Source of the DNA: Gracilaria domingensis
Taxonomy: Eukaryota; Rhodophyta; Florideophyceae; Gracilariales; Gracilariaceae
Length of the DNA: 64,000 bases
Direction of reading: 5' to 3'
Assembly: GCA_022539475.1 (NCBI GenBank)
Contig: VCMS01000329.1
Span: 1 to 64,000 of the forward strand
Part shown: positions 1 to 9,966 of the stretch, piece by piece
Layout of the letters: each line of letters opens with the position of its first letter
Position numbering within the stretch: position 1 is the first letter of the stretch
Made by a program: the position numbers and the translations under genes
Notes under the pieces: generated by a model
Seen by the model: the letters and a program-made list of their open reading frames with translations, nothing else
The model's database searches: none
What the model was told of the DNA's origin: nothing

Positions 1-371
1 TTTCCAACCAAAACTTTCGTAGCTCCCCATATTCTGCTACCTGCGACATGATACCTTTTTATGTAGATCTCAGACCGCTGAATCGTATGATGGCGGTTTC
101 AAGATCTGTAACGTTACGAAAGTGCCTCAAAATTGCGTTTTACTGCAGCAGGTCAAAACTTAACTTTTGCGAAAGACGGGCCCTTTCCAACGAGCTCCTA
201 TTGGAGTGAGCGTGGACCAGCGTCGTACTGCGAAAGCATGCCGTATGTATAAGATGTGGGAGGGGTTTCTGCTCCTCATCATGCTCGAACCCGTTTCCAC
301 AGCCAAATCATTACTACGTATCGATTTGGACGCGCGTCAGTGATTTCACATTGCTCTAAAAGCTGCTTCGC
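1..371. other. left flank without a recognisable gene
   Basis: I see no coding region, RNA gene or repeat here. This is the only part of the window left of the inverted duplication that carries no reading frame. Confidence 0.4.
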
Positions 372-854
372 ATGAGGAAATACATTGGCACCGAACGGCA
401 ACGGATTGTAATGTTACCAGACGCCCGAGGGGTCCAGGATGTACCGGAGTTCCGGGATGCTTCGCCAGAATGTGTGGCGTGGAAGGCTTGCTACGAGAGC
501 CTGTTACGTGGTTTTGGTTTCGGGATGAACATGGTCGATCTTAATTTCCATGACATCCAGTGCATGTCTAAGTATTCCGAGATCAGAGAGGACGCTGGTG
601 ATGTACTTAGTATGCCTAGTTCTGCACAGTGTTCAATTGGTATGGAAGAGGAGTACGTTGGAGTTACGGACGCGTGTGAGTTATACTGCATTGCAGCACG
701 GAATAAGTGCGATGATCTCTTCGAGTCAATGAGGGTCTCACATCAACATGTGTTATGTACTGCGTTGGAAAGGGTTACAATAACTATACAGGGCGGATTC
801 AGGCCCGGACTTTTCAGATACACGCTTCTGGATTCTTGTTTTTCACAGATTTAG
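372..854 (+). CDS. hypothetical ORF spanning the inverted-repeat junction
   Basis: A 160-codon ORF with no recognised domain. It has many cysteines and no obvious signal peptide or membrane segment. Its first 400 nt lie in left-flank sequence and its last ~83 nt lie inside the inverted-repeat arm, which begins at about 772. The last ~26 residues are therefore also encoded on the minus strand near 37,765-37,847, where an upstream stop closes the frame. If the duplication is real, this ORF may be a chance fusion made at the breakpoint. It could also be no gene at all. Confidence 0.25.
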   Translation: MRKYIGTERQRIVMLPDARGVQDVPEFRDASPECVAWKACYESLLRGFGFGMNMVDLNFHDIQCMSKYSEIREDAGDVLSMPSSAQCSIGMEEEYVGVTDACELYCIAARNKCDDLFESMRVSHQHVLCTALERVTITIQGGFRPGLFRYTLLDSCFSQI

Positions 855-1619
855 GATTCAGGATACATTGTCATTTCTACTCTGTTTAATCCATGAATCC
901 ATGACATTTCCAAGTCCCTGAATCCTTTCATTCTACAAGTACCTGAGAACCCTAAACCAAAAGTACCTGAGAACCCTAAACCTAAATCTTCTGAGCATCC
1001 ATTCTCTTTAAACTTCTGGTTTCTCTAAAAGCCCTTCTCTCAGAGTTGCTCTGCCAAGAGCGTCTTTCATCGTATTCCAACGCCCTCTCTAGCAATCCCA
1101 TCGCGCACTGTAGCAAGTGTCATTCATCAGATTCAAGCCTCCCACTATACTCCTGGGTTTTATTAGAAATCTTTCCATCCCTGACGGATTCAGGTATTCA
1201 TGGATTTATGTCATTCATGAGGCTTTCAGATTACATACACACACACACCCACACAGATTAACACAGATTTCGGGTGACACGAAGGGTTTCTGAGAAAACA
1301 ATATTTCTAGAATAGGGTGGGGTATAGTTTCAGAGTTCGTCATATATTCATTGTAGAATTGCTCAGTTTTATTATAAGCATTCTGTTTCTATAAATCTTC
1401 GAGCCATTGCGCCAAGACGTATCAAAGTAATATCCAGCCTATTTTCTTACTCGCCTTCATTCGCATGCAAGCCAATAGCATCAAATTTAGTTGCCACCAC
1501 TGCTGTCAGTGCGCGTCTTAGCTTCTTTCTAAATGGTGTCTGACAGTTCATTATAGAAATTCCCACATTTGTAATATAACTCTTATGTATAAGTTAACTG
1601 CGCATTCTTGTCCTTTCCT
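855..1619. other. non-coding stretch with small repeats
   Basis: No convincing gene. It contains two copies of a 22-mer (aagtacctgagaaccctaaacc) at 937-958 and 961-982, separated by two bases, and a CA-rich microsatellite at about 1,234-1,258. An ORF across the microsatellite looks like chance. The same sequence is mirrored at about 37,000-37,765. Confidence 0.6.
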
Positions 1620-4600
1620 CTCTTAAAACGGACTTTATCGGTGGTGTGTTCTGCTTGTAACACTGCTATTACTCTGCTCCTTACAATCCGGAATTCTGAT
1701 TGCTGCAGTTTCGGAAAGGGCGCTTTGTAGATTCATTGTAGCAATGCCTAGATTTATGATAAATCTCAAACATGTTTGCATCGCAGAGCTTATGGGATAC
1801 GACGAAATAGAGAAAATAATCCTGTACTTCATCGCTGGTGTTTCCTGCATAGAACACTGCTGTTACTCTGCTCTCTAGATTCCGGAATTCCCATTGCTAC
1901 ATTTTCGGTAAGGGCGCTTGATAGATTCATTGTAGCAATGCCCAGATTTATGATAAATCTCAAATATGTTAACAGCGAATTCTTGTCCTTTCCTCTCTTA
2001 AAACGGACTTTATCGGTGGTGTGTTCTGCTTGTAACACTGCTGTTACTCTGCTCCTTACAATCCGGAATTCTGATTGCTGCAGTTTCGGAAAGGGCGCTT
2101 TATAGATTCATTGTAGCAATGCCTAGATTTATGATAAATCTCAAACATGTTTGCATCGCAGAGCTTATGGGATACGACGAAATAGAGAAAATAATCCTGT
2201 ACTTCATCGCTGGTGTTTCCTGCATAGAACACTGCTGTTACTCTGCTCTCTAGATTCCGGAATTCCCATTGCTACATTTTCGGTAAGGGCGCTTGATAGA
2301 TTCATTGTAGCAATGCCCAGATTTATGATAAATCTCAAATATGTTAACAGCGAATTCTTGTCCTTTCCTCTCTTAAAACGGACTTTATCGGTGGTGTGTT
2401 CTGCTTGTAACACTGCTGTTACTCTGCTCTTTACAATCCGGAATTCTGATTGCTGCAGTTTCGGAAAGGGCGCTTTATAGATTCATTGTAGCAATGCCTA
2501 GATTTATGATAAATTTCAAACATGTTTGCATCGCAGAGCCTATGAGGTACGACATAATAAAAACAATAAACACGGACATTATCGGTAGTGTGTCCAGCTT
2601 GGAACACTGCTCTTACTCTGCTCTCTACCTTCCGGAATTCCCATTGCTGCAGTTTCAGGGAGGGGGATTTCCGGATTCATTGTAGCAATGCCCTGATTCA
2701 TGATAAATCTGAAATATGTTTGCATCGCAGAGCTTATGAGGTACGACATAATAAAAACTTTGCATCGCAGAGCTTATAGGATACGACATAATGAAAACAA
2801 TAAACAGGCACTTAATCGGTAGTGTGTCCAGCTTGGAACACTGTCCTTACTCTGCTCCCTACCTTCCGGAATTCCCATTGCTGCAGTTTCGGAAGTGGAT
2901 TTCCGGATTCATTGTAGCAATGCCCTGATTTATGATGAATCTCAAATCTGTTTGAATCGAAGAGCTTATAACATACGAGATGATAAAAACAATGATATAA
3001 ATCTTATGTATATGTTAACAGCGCATTCTTGTCCTTTCCTCTCGTAAAACGGATTTTATCGGTGGTGTGTTCTGCTTGTAACACTGCTGTTACTCTGCTC
3101 TTTACAATCCGGAATTCTGATTGCTGCAGTTTCGGAAAGGGCGCTTTATATATTCATTGTAGCAATGCCTAGATTTATGATAAATCTCAAGTATGTTTGC
3201 ATCGCAGGGCTTATGGAATACGACAAAATAAAAAAAATAATCCCGGACTTTATCAGTGATGTTTCCTGCTTAGAACACTGCTGTTACTCTGCTCTCTAGG
3301 TTCCGGAATTCCCATTGCTACATTTTAGGAAAGGGTGCTTGATAGATTCATTGTAGCAATGCCCAGATTTATGATAAATCTCAAATATGTTTGCATCGCA
3401 GAGCCTATGGGGTACGACATAATAAAAACAATGAACAACGACTTTATCGGTGATGTGTCCTGCTTGAAACACTGCTTTTACTCTGCTTTCTACAGTTCGG
3501 AATTTCTATTGCTGCCGTTGCCGAAAGTGCGCTTGATAGATTCATTGTAGCAATGCCCAGATTTACGATAAATCTCAAATATGTTTGCATCCTAAAGCTT
3601 ATTGGATAAGACATTATAAAAAGAATAAACATCTCAGACCTGTGCGTGCCTTCTTCAGCTTCCGTCTAATCAATATTTTATCTTTTTTCGATCAATGCTT
3701 CAATGGTTCAACCCTTCAACGCTACCTTTTACGTTCCTGATGTACGTTTATCACGCTCTTGGGAAGATCGCTTGATAGACTCATTGTAGCAATGTCCAGA
3801 ATTATGATAAATCTCAAAAATCTTTGCATCGTGGGGCTTGTGGAGTACGACATTTCGAAAAGAATAAACAGTCCAGAGTTGTACGGATTAATGATAAATC
3901 TCCAATATCTTTAGCTCGTGGGGCTTATGAGATACGACATACCAAACCATAAACAGCTCACATCCGTAAGTTCCTTCTTGAGCATCCTTCTAATCAATAT
4001 TGTATCTTTTTTCGATCAGCCCTTCAACTCCGCGTTTTACGTTCCTGAGAAGACGTTGTCATTCTCTCGGGAAAAGCACTTGACAGATTCATTGTAGCGA
4101 TTCCCAGATTTATGATAATTCTCAAATATCTTTGCATCGTGGCTCCGATGGGATACGACATACCCAGATAGTAAATGGCCTTGTCATCTACGTGCCTTCT
4201 TCAGAATGTGTTTAATGAATATTGTATTTTGTTTCGATCATGAGCTTAAATCTTCTTTCTCTGTTCCCGGTTTCACGTTGTCACTCTCTCGAGAAGGGCG
4301 CTTGATAAAGTCATTGTATTAACCCCCAGATTTATGATAACGTTGATGTCTCTTTGTATTGTGAGCTCTCTGTCGTGTTTGGCTCACTCCTTCAGCTCCG
4401 TTCTCTGCCTACCTGACCTCATGTCGTTACTCTTTCCGAAATAGAGCTTGGGAGATTGATTATAGCAAGGCCCAGATTTGTGATAACTTTTGCCTCTCCT
4501 TACATCGTGAGGCTTATGTGATAAGAAATACCCATCCAGTAGACAGACCAGTCTTGTACATGCCTTCTTCAGAAAACTTTTGATCAATATTGTGTCTTGT

Positions 4601-5788
4601 TAGAATCATTGCTTCAACTCTGCTTTCTCCATTTTTGATCTCACGTTACCACACTTTAGGCAAGAGAACTTGAGAGATTTATTGTAGAAATGCCAGAGTT
4701 TATGATACCTCTTACCTATCGTTGCAACGTGAGCCTTTTCAGCCGAGACTTACAAACGTAATGAGCAGCAAACGCTTGGTCTACCCTTCATCAGCATCCG
4801 TTTTATCAATATTCTCTCCTGCTGCGCTTGCTTCAACTCTGCTCTACAAATTCGTGACCTTACGTTGGTACTCTTTCGAGAAGGGCTTTTGATACATTCA
4901 TTGTACTAATGCCCAGAGTTCTGACGCCTCTCACCAATCGTTCCATACTGAGTCTTTGCGTCATAAGCTAACAAAGTAGTAAACAGCGCATTTTTGCACT
5001 TTTTCCTATAAGAACGCACTTTATCGGTAGTTTGTCCTGCTTGGAACAGTGCTATTACTTTGCGTCCTACAATCCGGAATTCACATTGTTGCAGTTTCAG
5101 AAAGAGCGCCTGATAGACTCATTGTAGCAATGCCCGGATTAATGATAAATCTCAAACATCTTTACCTCGTGGGGCTTATAAGATATTACATACAAAATCA
5201 TAAACAGCCCAGATCCGTACGTGTCTTCTTCAGCATCCGTCTAATCATTATTGTGTCTTGTTTCGATCAATTCTTCAACTCTGCTTTTTACGTTCCTGAT
5301 TTAACGTTGTCGGGAAGAGCTCTTGATAGATTCAATGTAGCAATGTTCAAATTTATGATAAACCTCAAACATCTCTGCATCGTGATTCCTACGGGATATG
5401 ACATACCAAACCATAAACAGGCCAGACCTTTACGTGCCTTCTTCAGCATCCGTCTAATCTACATTGTGTCTTTTTCTGATGAGTACTTCAACTCTGCTTT
5501 TTACGTTCCTGATATAATTTCGTCACTCTGTAGGGAAGAGCGCTTGATAGATTCATTACAACAATGCACAGATATATGAGAAATCTCAAATATTCTTTGC
5601 AGCGTGGTTCTAATGGGATGAGACATACCAAAATAATGAATTGTGCGGTCTTGAGCGTGCCTTCTTAAGAATATGTTTAATGAATATTGTATCTTGTTTC
5701 GATCTTGGTGTCAACTCTGCTTTCTTTGTTCCTGACTTTACGTTGTTACTCTCTCGTGAACAGCGCTTGATGAAGTCATTGTATCAAC
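1620..5788. repeat. tandem satellite array, 190-225 bp monomers, left arm
   Basis: A head-to-tail array. Two features recur in most monomers: a CATTG-tag-CAATG dyad (for example 1,734-1,746) and, a few bases on, the odd palindrome AGATTTATgATAAATCT (for example 1,750-1,766). Near the left end monomers are ~190 bp and group into a nearly identical 375 bp dimer (1,733-2,107 and 2,108-2,482). Toward the right they diverge and lengthen to ~220 bp. A longer-range order is visible: the monomer at about 5,648-5,788 best resembles the one at about 4,190-4,340, a period near 1.45 kb. ORFs within the array repeat with the monomers and I do not regard them as genes. The array could be centromeric, subtelomeric or simply heterochromatic. 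Confidence 0.9.
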
Positions 5789-5955
5789 CCCTTGCTGCTA
5801 ACTAGCAAAACGCGAACACAGACGTGGGAAAGCCGTACAAAAGTAACCTCCAAAATTGGGTCCCACTCATACATTGGGAGTGCATCCTCCTATACTCATC
5901 CCTGACTTTATGAGTTGCATCATCCCGATTATCACGCGGTATGCGTTGCTCTACA
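5789..5955 (-). repeat. 3' LTR remnant of element 1
   Basis: It begins TGTAGAGCAACG (reading leftward from 5,955) just after the polypurine tract. The 5' LTR begins TGTGGAGCAACG at 15,267. The two are recognisably homologous but clearly divergent over the following ~100 bp. The remnant stops after GCTAGTTAG, a motif also present inside the 1 kb 5' LTR, and then joins satellite. It is therefore truncated rather than a full short LTR. Confidence 0.7.
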
Positions 5956-5974
5956 TCTCCCCCTCCTTGGAGCC
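5956..5974 (-). other. polypurine tract of element 1
   Basis: On the minus strand the bases just before the 3' LTR are a purine run (aaggagggggaga). In LTR retroelements this is the plus-strand DNA primer and lies against the 5' edge of the 3' LTR, as here. The run agggggag is also seen elsewhere within the coding region, so position rather than sequence makes the call. Confidence 0.65.
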
Positions 5975-6474
5975 GAGAACGACTTCGAGGCAGACGTTTT
6001 GCGCAAACGTGAATAGGTAAATACGTGACGACGATGAGCGGTACCGACTTCACGGTTTCCATACCTCGCAAGCGCGATATGCACTCAGGCAAACAGAGTT
6101 CCCTGACATCAAGACTGGATCACAGTACAGCATCCGATACGATTTCGAAGAACCCGAACCAGTTTCCTCATCACCCACCGGGTCAGGCGAGCGCATCGCA
6201 CCACCCTCACCCGGGTTCTGCGATGGCTCCATTGCCTCAGTCCCAACCGATGGTTCCGGTGAACGTCTCGTTATGGAATTTTGTGCAAGCGATGGCGCTG
6301 ATGGCAAACCAAGTTGGTTGGATATCGAAGGAATCTCTCGCACTACGCGATCCACTCCGCGATGGGTTTGCGTTCAGCCCCGCACCGTGGTTCCATCCGC
6401 TCTTCCGAGCTGCTGACTTCTTTCTTCCAACCGCAAGGCGGGCACGAGTACAATAGAGCACACCGGTAAGCGAG
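5975..6474 (-). other. 3' untranslated region of element 1
   Basis: About 500 bp between the chromodomain stop codon and the polypurine tract. Several ORFs of about 100 codons lie on both strands, but none shows a recognisable domain and they overlap one another. I treat it as 3' UTR or decayed tail. Confidence 0.5.
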
Positions 6475-6855
6475 CTACCCGACCATCGCGTTATCCAATG
6501 TTGGAGGCAATGGCGTCCGAGTACGGCGGTGATACGACATGACCTTGGACCTAGGGAGGTGTTCAATTGGCTCCCAAGTGTCCTCGTCAGGCGGATAGCC
6601 GTACCAACGGATTCTATACAATAGTTTCCCTTCGGGGCTTTCCTTGTGTTCCACGATACGATCTAACACGAATTCTTGTGGGTATACGCCATCTTCGGCT
6701 TCTTCCTTGTCCTTACCCGACATCAGGGAGTGACAATGGGCAAAACCCAGGCGGGGTAGTGGTTCCTTCGGGTTTCGAACCGGTTCTCGGGGCGGAGGAC
6801 GTGTGGTCCGTAGTGTCTTCAGGCCGTCGCGACGAAGTGCGCTAACTCCCGACAC
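6475..6855 (-). CDS. chromodomain ORF of element 1 (left copy)
   Basis: A 126-codon ORF. Residues about 67-116 form a chromodomain: FVLDRIVEHKE, then LLYRIRWYGYPPDEDTWEP, then IEHLPRSKV. The aromatic-cage positions (Y in LLYRIRW, W, W in DTWEP) and the acidic DEDTWEP motif are present. In chromoviruses this domain sits at the integrase C terminus and directs insertion to chromatin marked by histone methylation. Here it is in a different frame from the integrase ORF and separated from it by ~585 nt, so it is either a separate product or a tail detached by frameshifts. The insertion of satellite-embedded elements fits heterochromatin targeting, but that is inference. The mirror copy at 31,764-32,144 has the same protein. 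Confidence 0.85.
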   Translation of the reverse strand: MSGVSALRRDGLKTLRTTRPPPREPVRNPKEPLPRLGFAHCHSLMSGKDKEEAEDGVYPQEFVLDRIVEHKESPEGKLLYRIRWYGYPPDEDTWEPIEHLPRSKVMSYHRRTRTPLPPTLDNAMVG

Positions 6856-7439
6856 CGGCGTCCAATTGCCTCAAAACTGAGCTCAATCGAAAGCTCTCGA
6901 TCTCCGGTTTCCGGCAAACTCTTCTCTATCCCAAACGGGCTACTAATCGACGAACGGTCGCGTCCGTGAAGCGGCAATACCTTCACATTTGTTGCGGGAG
7001 AGCCGTTGTGACGGAGGAGTGGCGTACTGCACTCCCTGCAGAGGGCGGCGGAACGTCGGGCCATGGCGCATGACCTGCGGTGCACTCCATTTTCATTGGA
7101 TATTTGGGCGCACCCGGGCGCGCGTGCGCGCCACAGGTCCCGTGAACGGTATTTACAGTGTCAGGCCCGCCAGCCGGCGGTTGCCAAGCAACGTGCACTA
7201 TCCTCCAGCAATGGCGTATGCTTACAGCAGGTAATCTCGAATCTCTCGCCGTCGGGCTGCACATGCGTACTGGATGTGGTGCCGTTCACCGTGCTTACGG
7301 GTCCAGCACCTCGGCATGTTCCGTGTGCTCCAGCGTGCCCTTCAGGGGTCTTGACTACTTCCTCCTTCAGGCTTTCCAGTATAATCCTCATGGATTCATC
7401 TTTCCTTCCTCCTGCCGCTATGGGCTGTTCCCAGGTGGG
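6856..7439 (-). other. linker between integrase and chromodomain ORFs
   Basis: About 585 bp with overlapping minus-strand ORFs of 76-93 codons in different frames (7,161-7,391, 6,983-7,264, 6,819-7,085). No known domain is seen. The likeliest reading is an integrase C-terminal extension whose frame has been broken by small indels. An extra envelope-like gene is not supported: I see no signal peptide or membrane segment. Confidence 0.45.
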
Positions 7440-9488
7440 CTATGCATCGCTCTCCATGTCGCCTCGTCCCACGAACGGGTCGGCGGAGACAGTGCGTTCG
7501 CGCGAGCGAGATACAGTACGCTCCAACGACTCGGATTGCGTCCCAACGGGGCCACTAGCCTTCTTAGCTGTAGCGCTCCCTGCGGGGGATTCTTCACTTC
7601 TTCCAACTTCATTTCTCGCCAAGGTCTCGGGTGTACGAGACTCAGCGCCAGCGCGATCATTCCCAGCGCGGGATTCTGTCTCACTCTGAGATTCAACACC
7701 TTGGTTAGGTCCAGCGGACGCCGGAGCAACCGGAGCGCGATCTACACTGTCCTCCCCCTCCTTAGGGTGCGATACGGCTTCCGTATTTGGCGCATATACC
7801 GTAGACGGGGGGTGAATCTCATACAACTCGGTAGAGGGTGTAGGTGTAACCCGTGAGAGTCCGGGGTTATCCTTGAGTAACTCTGTTGTACTAGGCAAGT
7901 CGGAGAGACCGCGCTGCGGGTGGGGCAAAACCGAAGGGCGGTTCGCGGTAGCACGCGATTTTTCGGTTTGTTGGTTCGGCGGTGAGCCATTTCCGGTACT
8001 TGTAGTAACTTCCTGGATAGGGCTTGGGGTGCGATACACTCGATCTCGCGATACCCGCTCGTGCTGATTATCGATATCGAGCACGACGGTCGTCTCCTGT
8101 ACGGATACTACCCGACAGGGGCCACTGGCGATCGGAGAGAGCTTATGCCGCTTCTCCTTCTCAGGATTATAGTACTCCTTCCTGAGGAACACGTATTCAC
8201 CAGCCCGCAGCTGCGGTAGTGGCCTGCAAATTTGACTATCGAAATTGCGCTTGTAAGCGAGTTGAGCCTTCTCCATAGAGCGTTTAGCAGTAGGCACCAT
8301 CATGGTTAACCAATTCTTCCACGCATCGCGATGTAACCTCGGTGTCGAGTATTCGTACATAGTTGGCTGTGCCTCAATGGCAAGGGGACGTAGTCTCCTT
8401 GACAGAACCAACTCAAAAGGGGACAAAGACGTAACCCGGTGTACTTGGGTATTATACGCATATGTGATTGCGTCAGTGTACAGATCCCAAGTCTTGGGGT
8501 GTTCCGCAACGTAGGATCTCAATGCACCAAGAATGGTTCGGTTAAATCTCTCTGCTTGACCATTAGTTTGGAGTTGGTACGTTGTTTTAAACGGATTCCT
8601 AATATCCAGGATGCGACACACGTCTTGAAAGAAGTTTGACGTAAACTGAGGGCCGTTGTCGGAGAGTAAATGTACCGGTGGTCCATAGACATAGACCGAG
8701 TGGGTAACAAACGCCTGAGCCACGGCGGCAGCGGTTATCCGCTTAAGCGGCACGGTCCGTGCCAGCTTCGAGAAGCGATCGGTAATCACCAGGAGGTATT
8801 GATTCCCTTGCGAGCTTTTGATCAATTCGCCTAGAATGTCAATGGCGACAGACTCGAGCGGCGCCGTTGCGGGAAACAGCTTTAACTTCTTGGAGTGCTT
8901 CCTCAGTTTGATGTCGTTCTTAGCGCATTCCTGACAGGATCGGCGTACTGCATAACAGTCAAATGCCATTGCCGGCCAGTAAAAATCCCTTCTCAGTGTG
9001 AGATACAACTTTCTTCCTCCCGGGTGGGCTCCCAACTTCACGTAGTGAGAGAGATGAAGAACGCGGCTCTGCAAGGAGTGCGGTACCACTATTTGTGGGT
9101 TTGTTGACACCTTCCTTACTAGGTAGCCTTGATCCTTCACTTGAAACGGTAAGTGATATCCACCGTTCAGACGGGCTCGTACCTGGGTACGGAAGGGATC
9201 TGTCTGCTGTTCCCATATCATCTCCTCGTGCGTGATGGGTATGAATGACCCGGCACCCGGTTCAGCGGTTCTTGTGGCGAGGATGTCGTCACACACGTCA
9301 TCCGACAGGATTTCTATGCTCCCATCGAGGTCACCAACCATAAAACATGGGATATCAGCGTCCTCGGTAGGCTCGGCTTCAGCTGCTGTGCCCAAACGGG
9401 ATAGGGCGTCCGCCTGGAGGTTGAGAGAACCTTTCTTGTACACGACTTCGAAGTCGAATTCCGACAGTCGGAGCCTCCAACGCATCAA
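7440..9488 (-). CDS. RNase H end plus integrase ORF of element 1 (left copy)
   Basis: A 682-codon ORF. Residues 1-40 are the end of the RNase H domain (EFDFEVVYKKGSLNLQADALSR). An HHCC zinc-binding domain follows at about 145-190 (HLSHYVKLGAHPGG, then CQEC). The DDE core runs from about 212 to 320, with the first Asp in VAIDILGEL, the second in LSDNGPQFTS and the Glu in GQAERFNRT. After about residue 450 there is a GPY/F-like module (KLSPIASGPCRVV) and then a long Ser/Glu/Pro-rich tail. The frame is open upstream to 9,635 apart from TAA at 9,510-9,512, so the true upstream product began in RNase H. It differs from the right copy by one visible residue (K versus T after IRNPF). Confidence 0.9.
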   Translation of the reverse strand: MMRWRLRLSEFDFEVVYKKGSLNLQADALSRLGTAAEAEPTEDADIPCFMVGDLDGSIEILSDDVCDDILATRTAEPGAGSFIPITHEEMIWEQQTDPFRTQVRARLNGGYHLPFQVKDQGYLVRKVSTNPQIVVPHSLQSRVLHLSHYVKLGAHPGGRKLYLTLRRDFYWPAMAFDCYAVRRSCQECAKNDIKLRKHSKKLKLFPATAPLESVAIDILGELIKSSQGNQYLLVITDRFSKLARTVPLKRITAAAVAQAFVTHSVYVYGPPVHLLSDNGPQFTSNFFQDVCRILDIRNPFKTTYQLQTNGQAERFNRTILGALRSYVAEHPKTWDLYTDAITYAYNTQVHRVTSLSPFELVLSRRLRPLAIEAQPTMYEYSTPRLHRDAWKNWLTMMVPTAKRSMEKAQLAYKRNFDSQICRPLPQLRAGEYVFLRKEYYNPEKEKRHKLSPIASGPCRVVSVQETTVVLDIDNQHERVSRDRVYRTPSPIQEVTTSTGNGSPPNQQTEKSRATANRPSVLPHPQRGLSDLPSTTELLKDNPGLSRVTPTPSTELYEIHPPSTVYAPNTEAVSHPKEGEDSVDRAPVAPASAGPNQGVESQSETESRAGNDRAGAESRTPETLARNEVGRSEESPAGSATAKKASGPVGTQSESLERTVSRSRERTVSADPFVGRGDMESDA

Positions 9489-9509
9489 ACGTCCCGATGG
9501 TTCGGTGAT

Positions 9510-9966
9510 TTACATGAGCCAACGGAAGCACTTGTGGTTAGTGTGCACCCTAAAGTGAGTTCCCATCAAATATGGTCTGAGAGTGAACAATGCCCAGACC
9601 ACGGCAAGACATTCCTTGTCAGACACCGAGTAATTCATTCCCTTCGTGGACGTTCAGCGATCTCGACCAGTACCCAATAGGCTGTCGTTTCCCGGTCTCG
9701 TCGGTTTGAAACAAAGCACACCCAACCTGATTCGCGCTAGCGTCGGTATCGACTTCATAAGGTAACCCAGGTTTGGAGAGAGCCAAAACTGGCGGCGACG
9801 TTACGGCGTCGACCAATGCGGTAAAAGCGGAGGCCTCTGCACCTCCAAAGGGGTCCAATTCAACAGGTTTTCCTTTCGTAAGGAGCTTATTCAATGGTGA
9901 AGCAATGTCCGCAAAGTTCGGAACGAAACGTCGGTATACGTTACACAGTCCTAAGAAGGATCGCTA
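9510..9966 (-). pseudogene. broken RNase H region of element 1 (left copy)
   Basis: After TAG at 9,964-9,966 the polymerase frame continues: FLGLCNVYRRF, the RNase H motif YEVDTDAS, and QPIGYWSRSLN. It ends at 9,619. The next RNase H motif (NYSVSDKECLAVVW) lies in the +1 frame from 9,635, and that frame meets TAA at 9,510-9,512. Two stops and a frame change thus separate RT from integrase. Comparison with the family suggests the first stop replaced a Leu codon and the second a Gln codon. The right-arm copy has the same lesions (TAG 28,653-28,655; TAA 29,107-29,109). Confidence 0.85.

Noticed and set aside
1620-5788. Protein-coding genes in the satellite (109- and 176-codon ORFs)
   Set aside because: They recur with the repeat period, change with monomer drift and have no domain. 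They are open frames in tandem DNA.
6819-7391. Envelope-like gene between integrase and chromodomain
   Set aside because: No signal peptide, membrane segment or cleavage motif, and the ORFs are short and in different frames.
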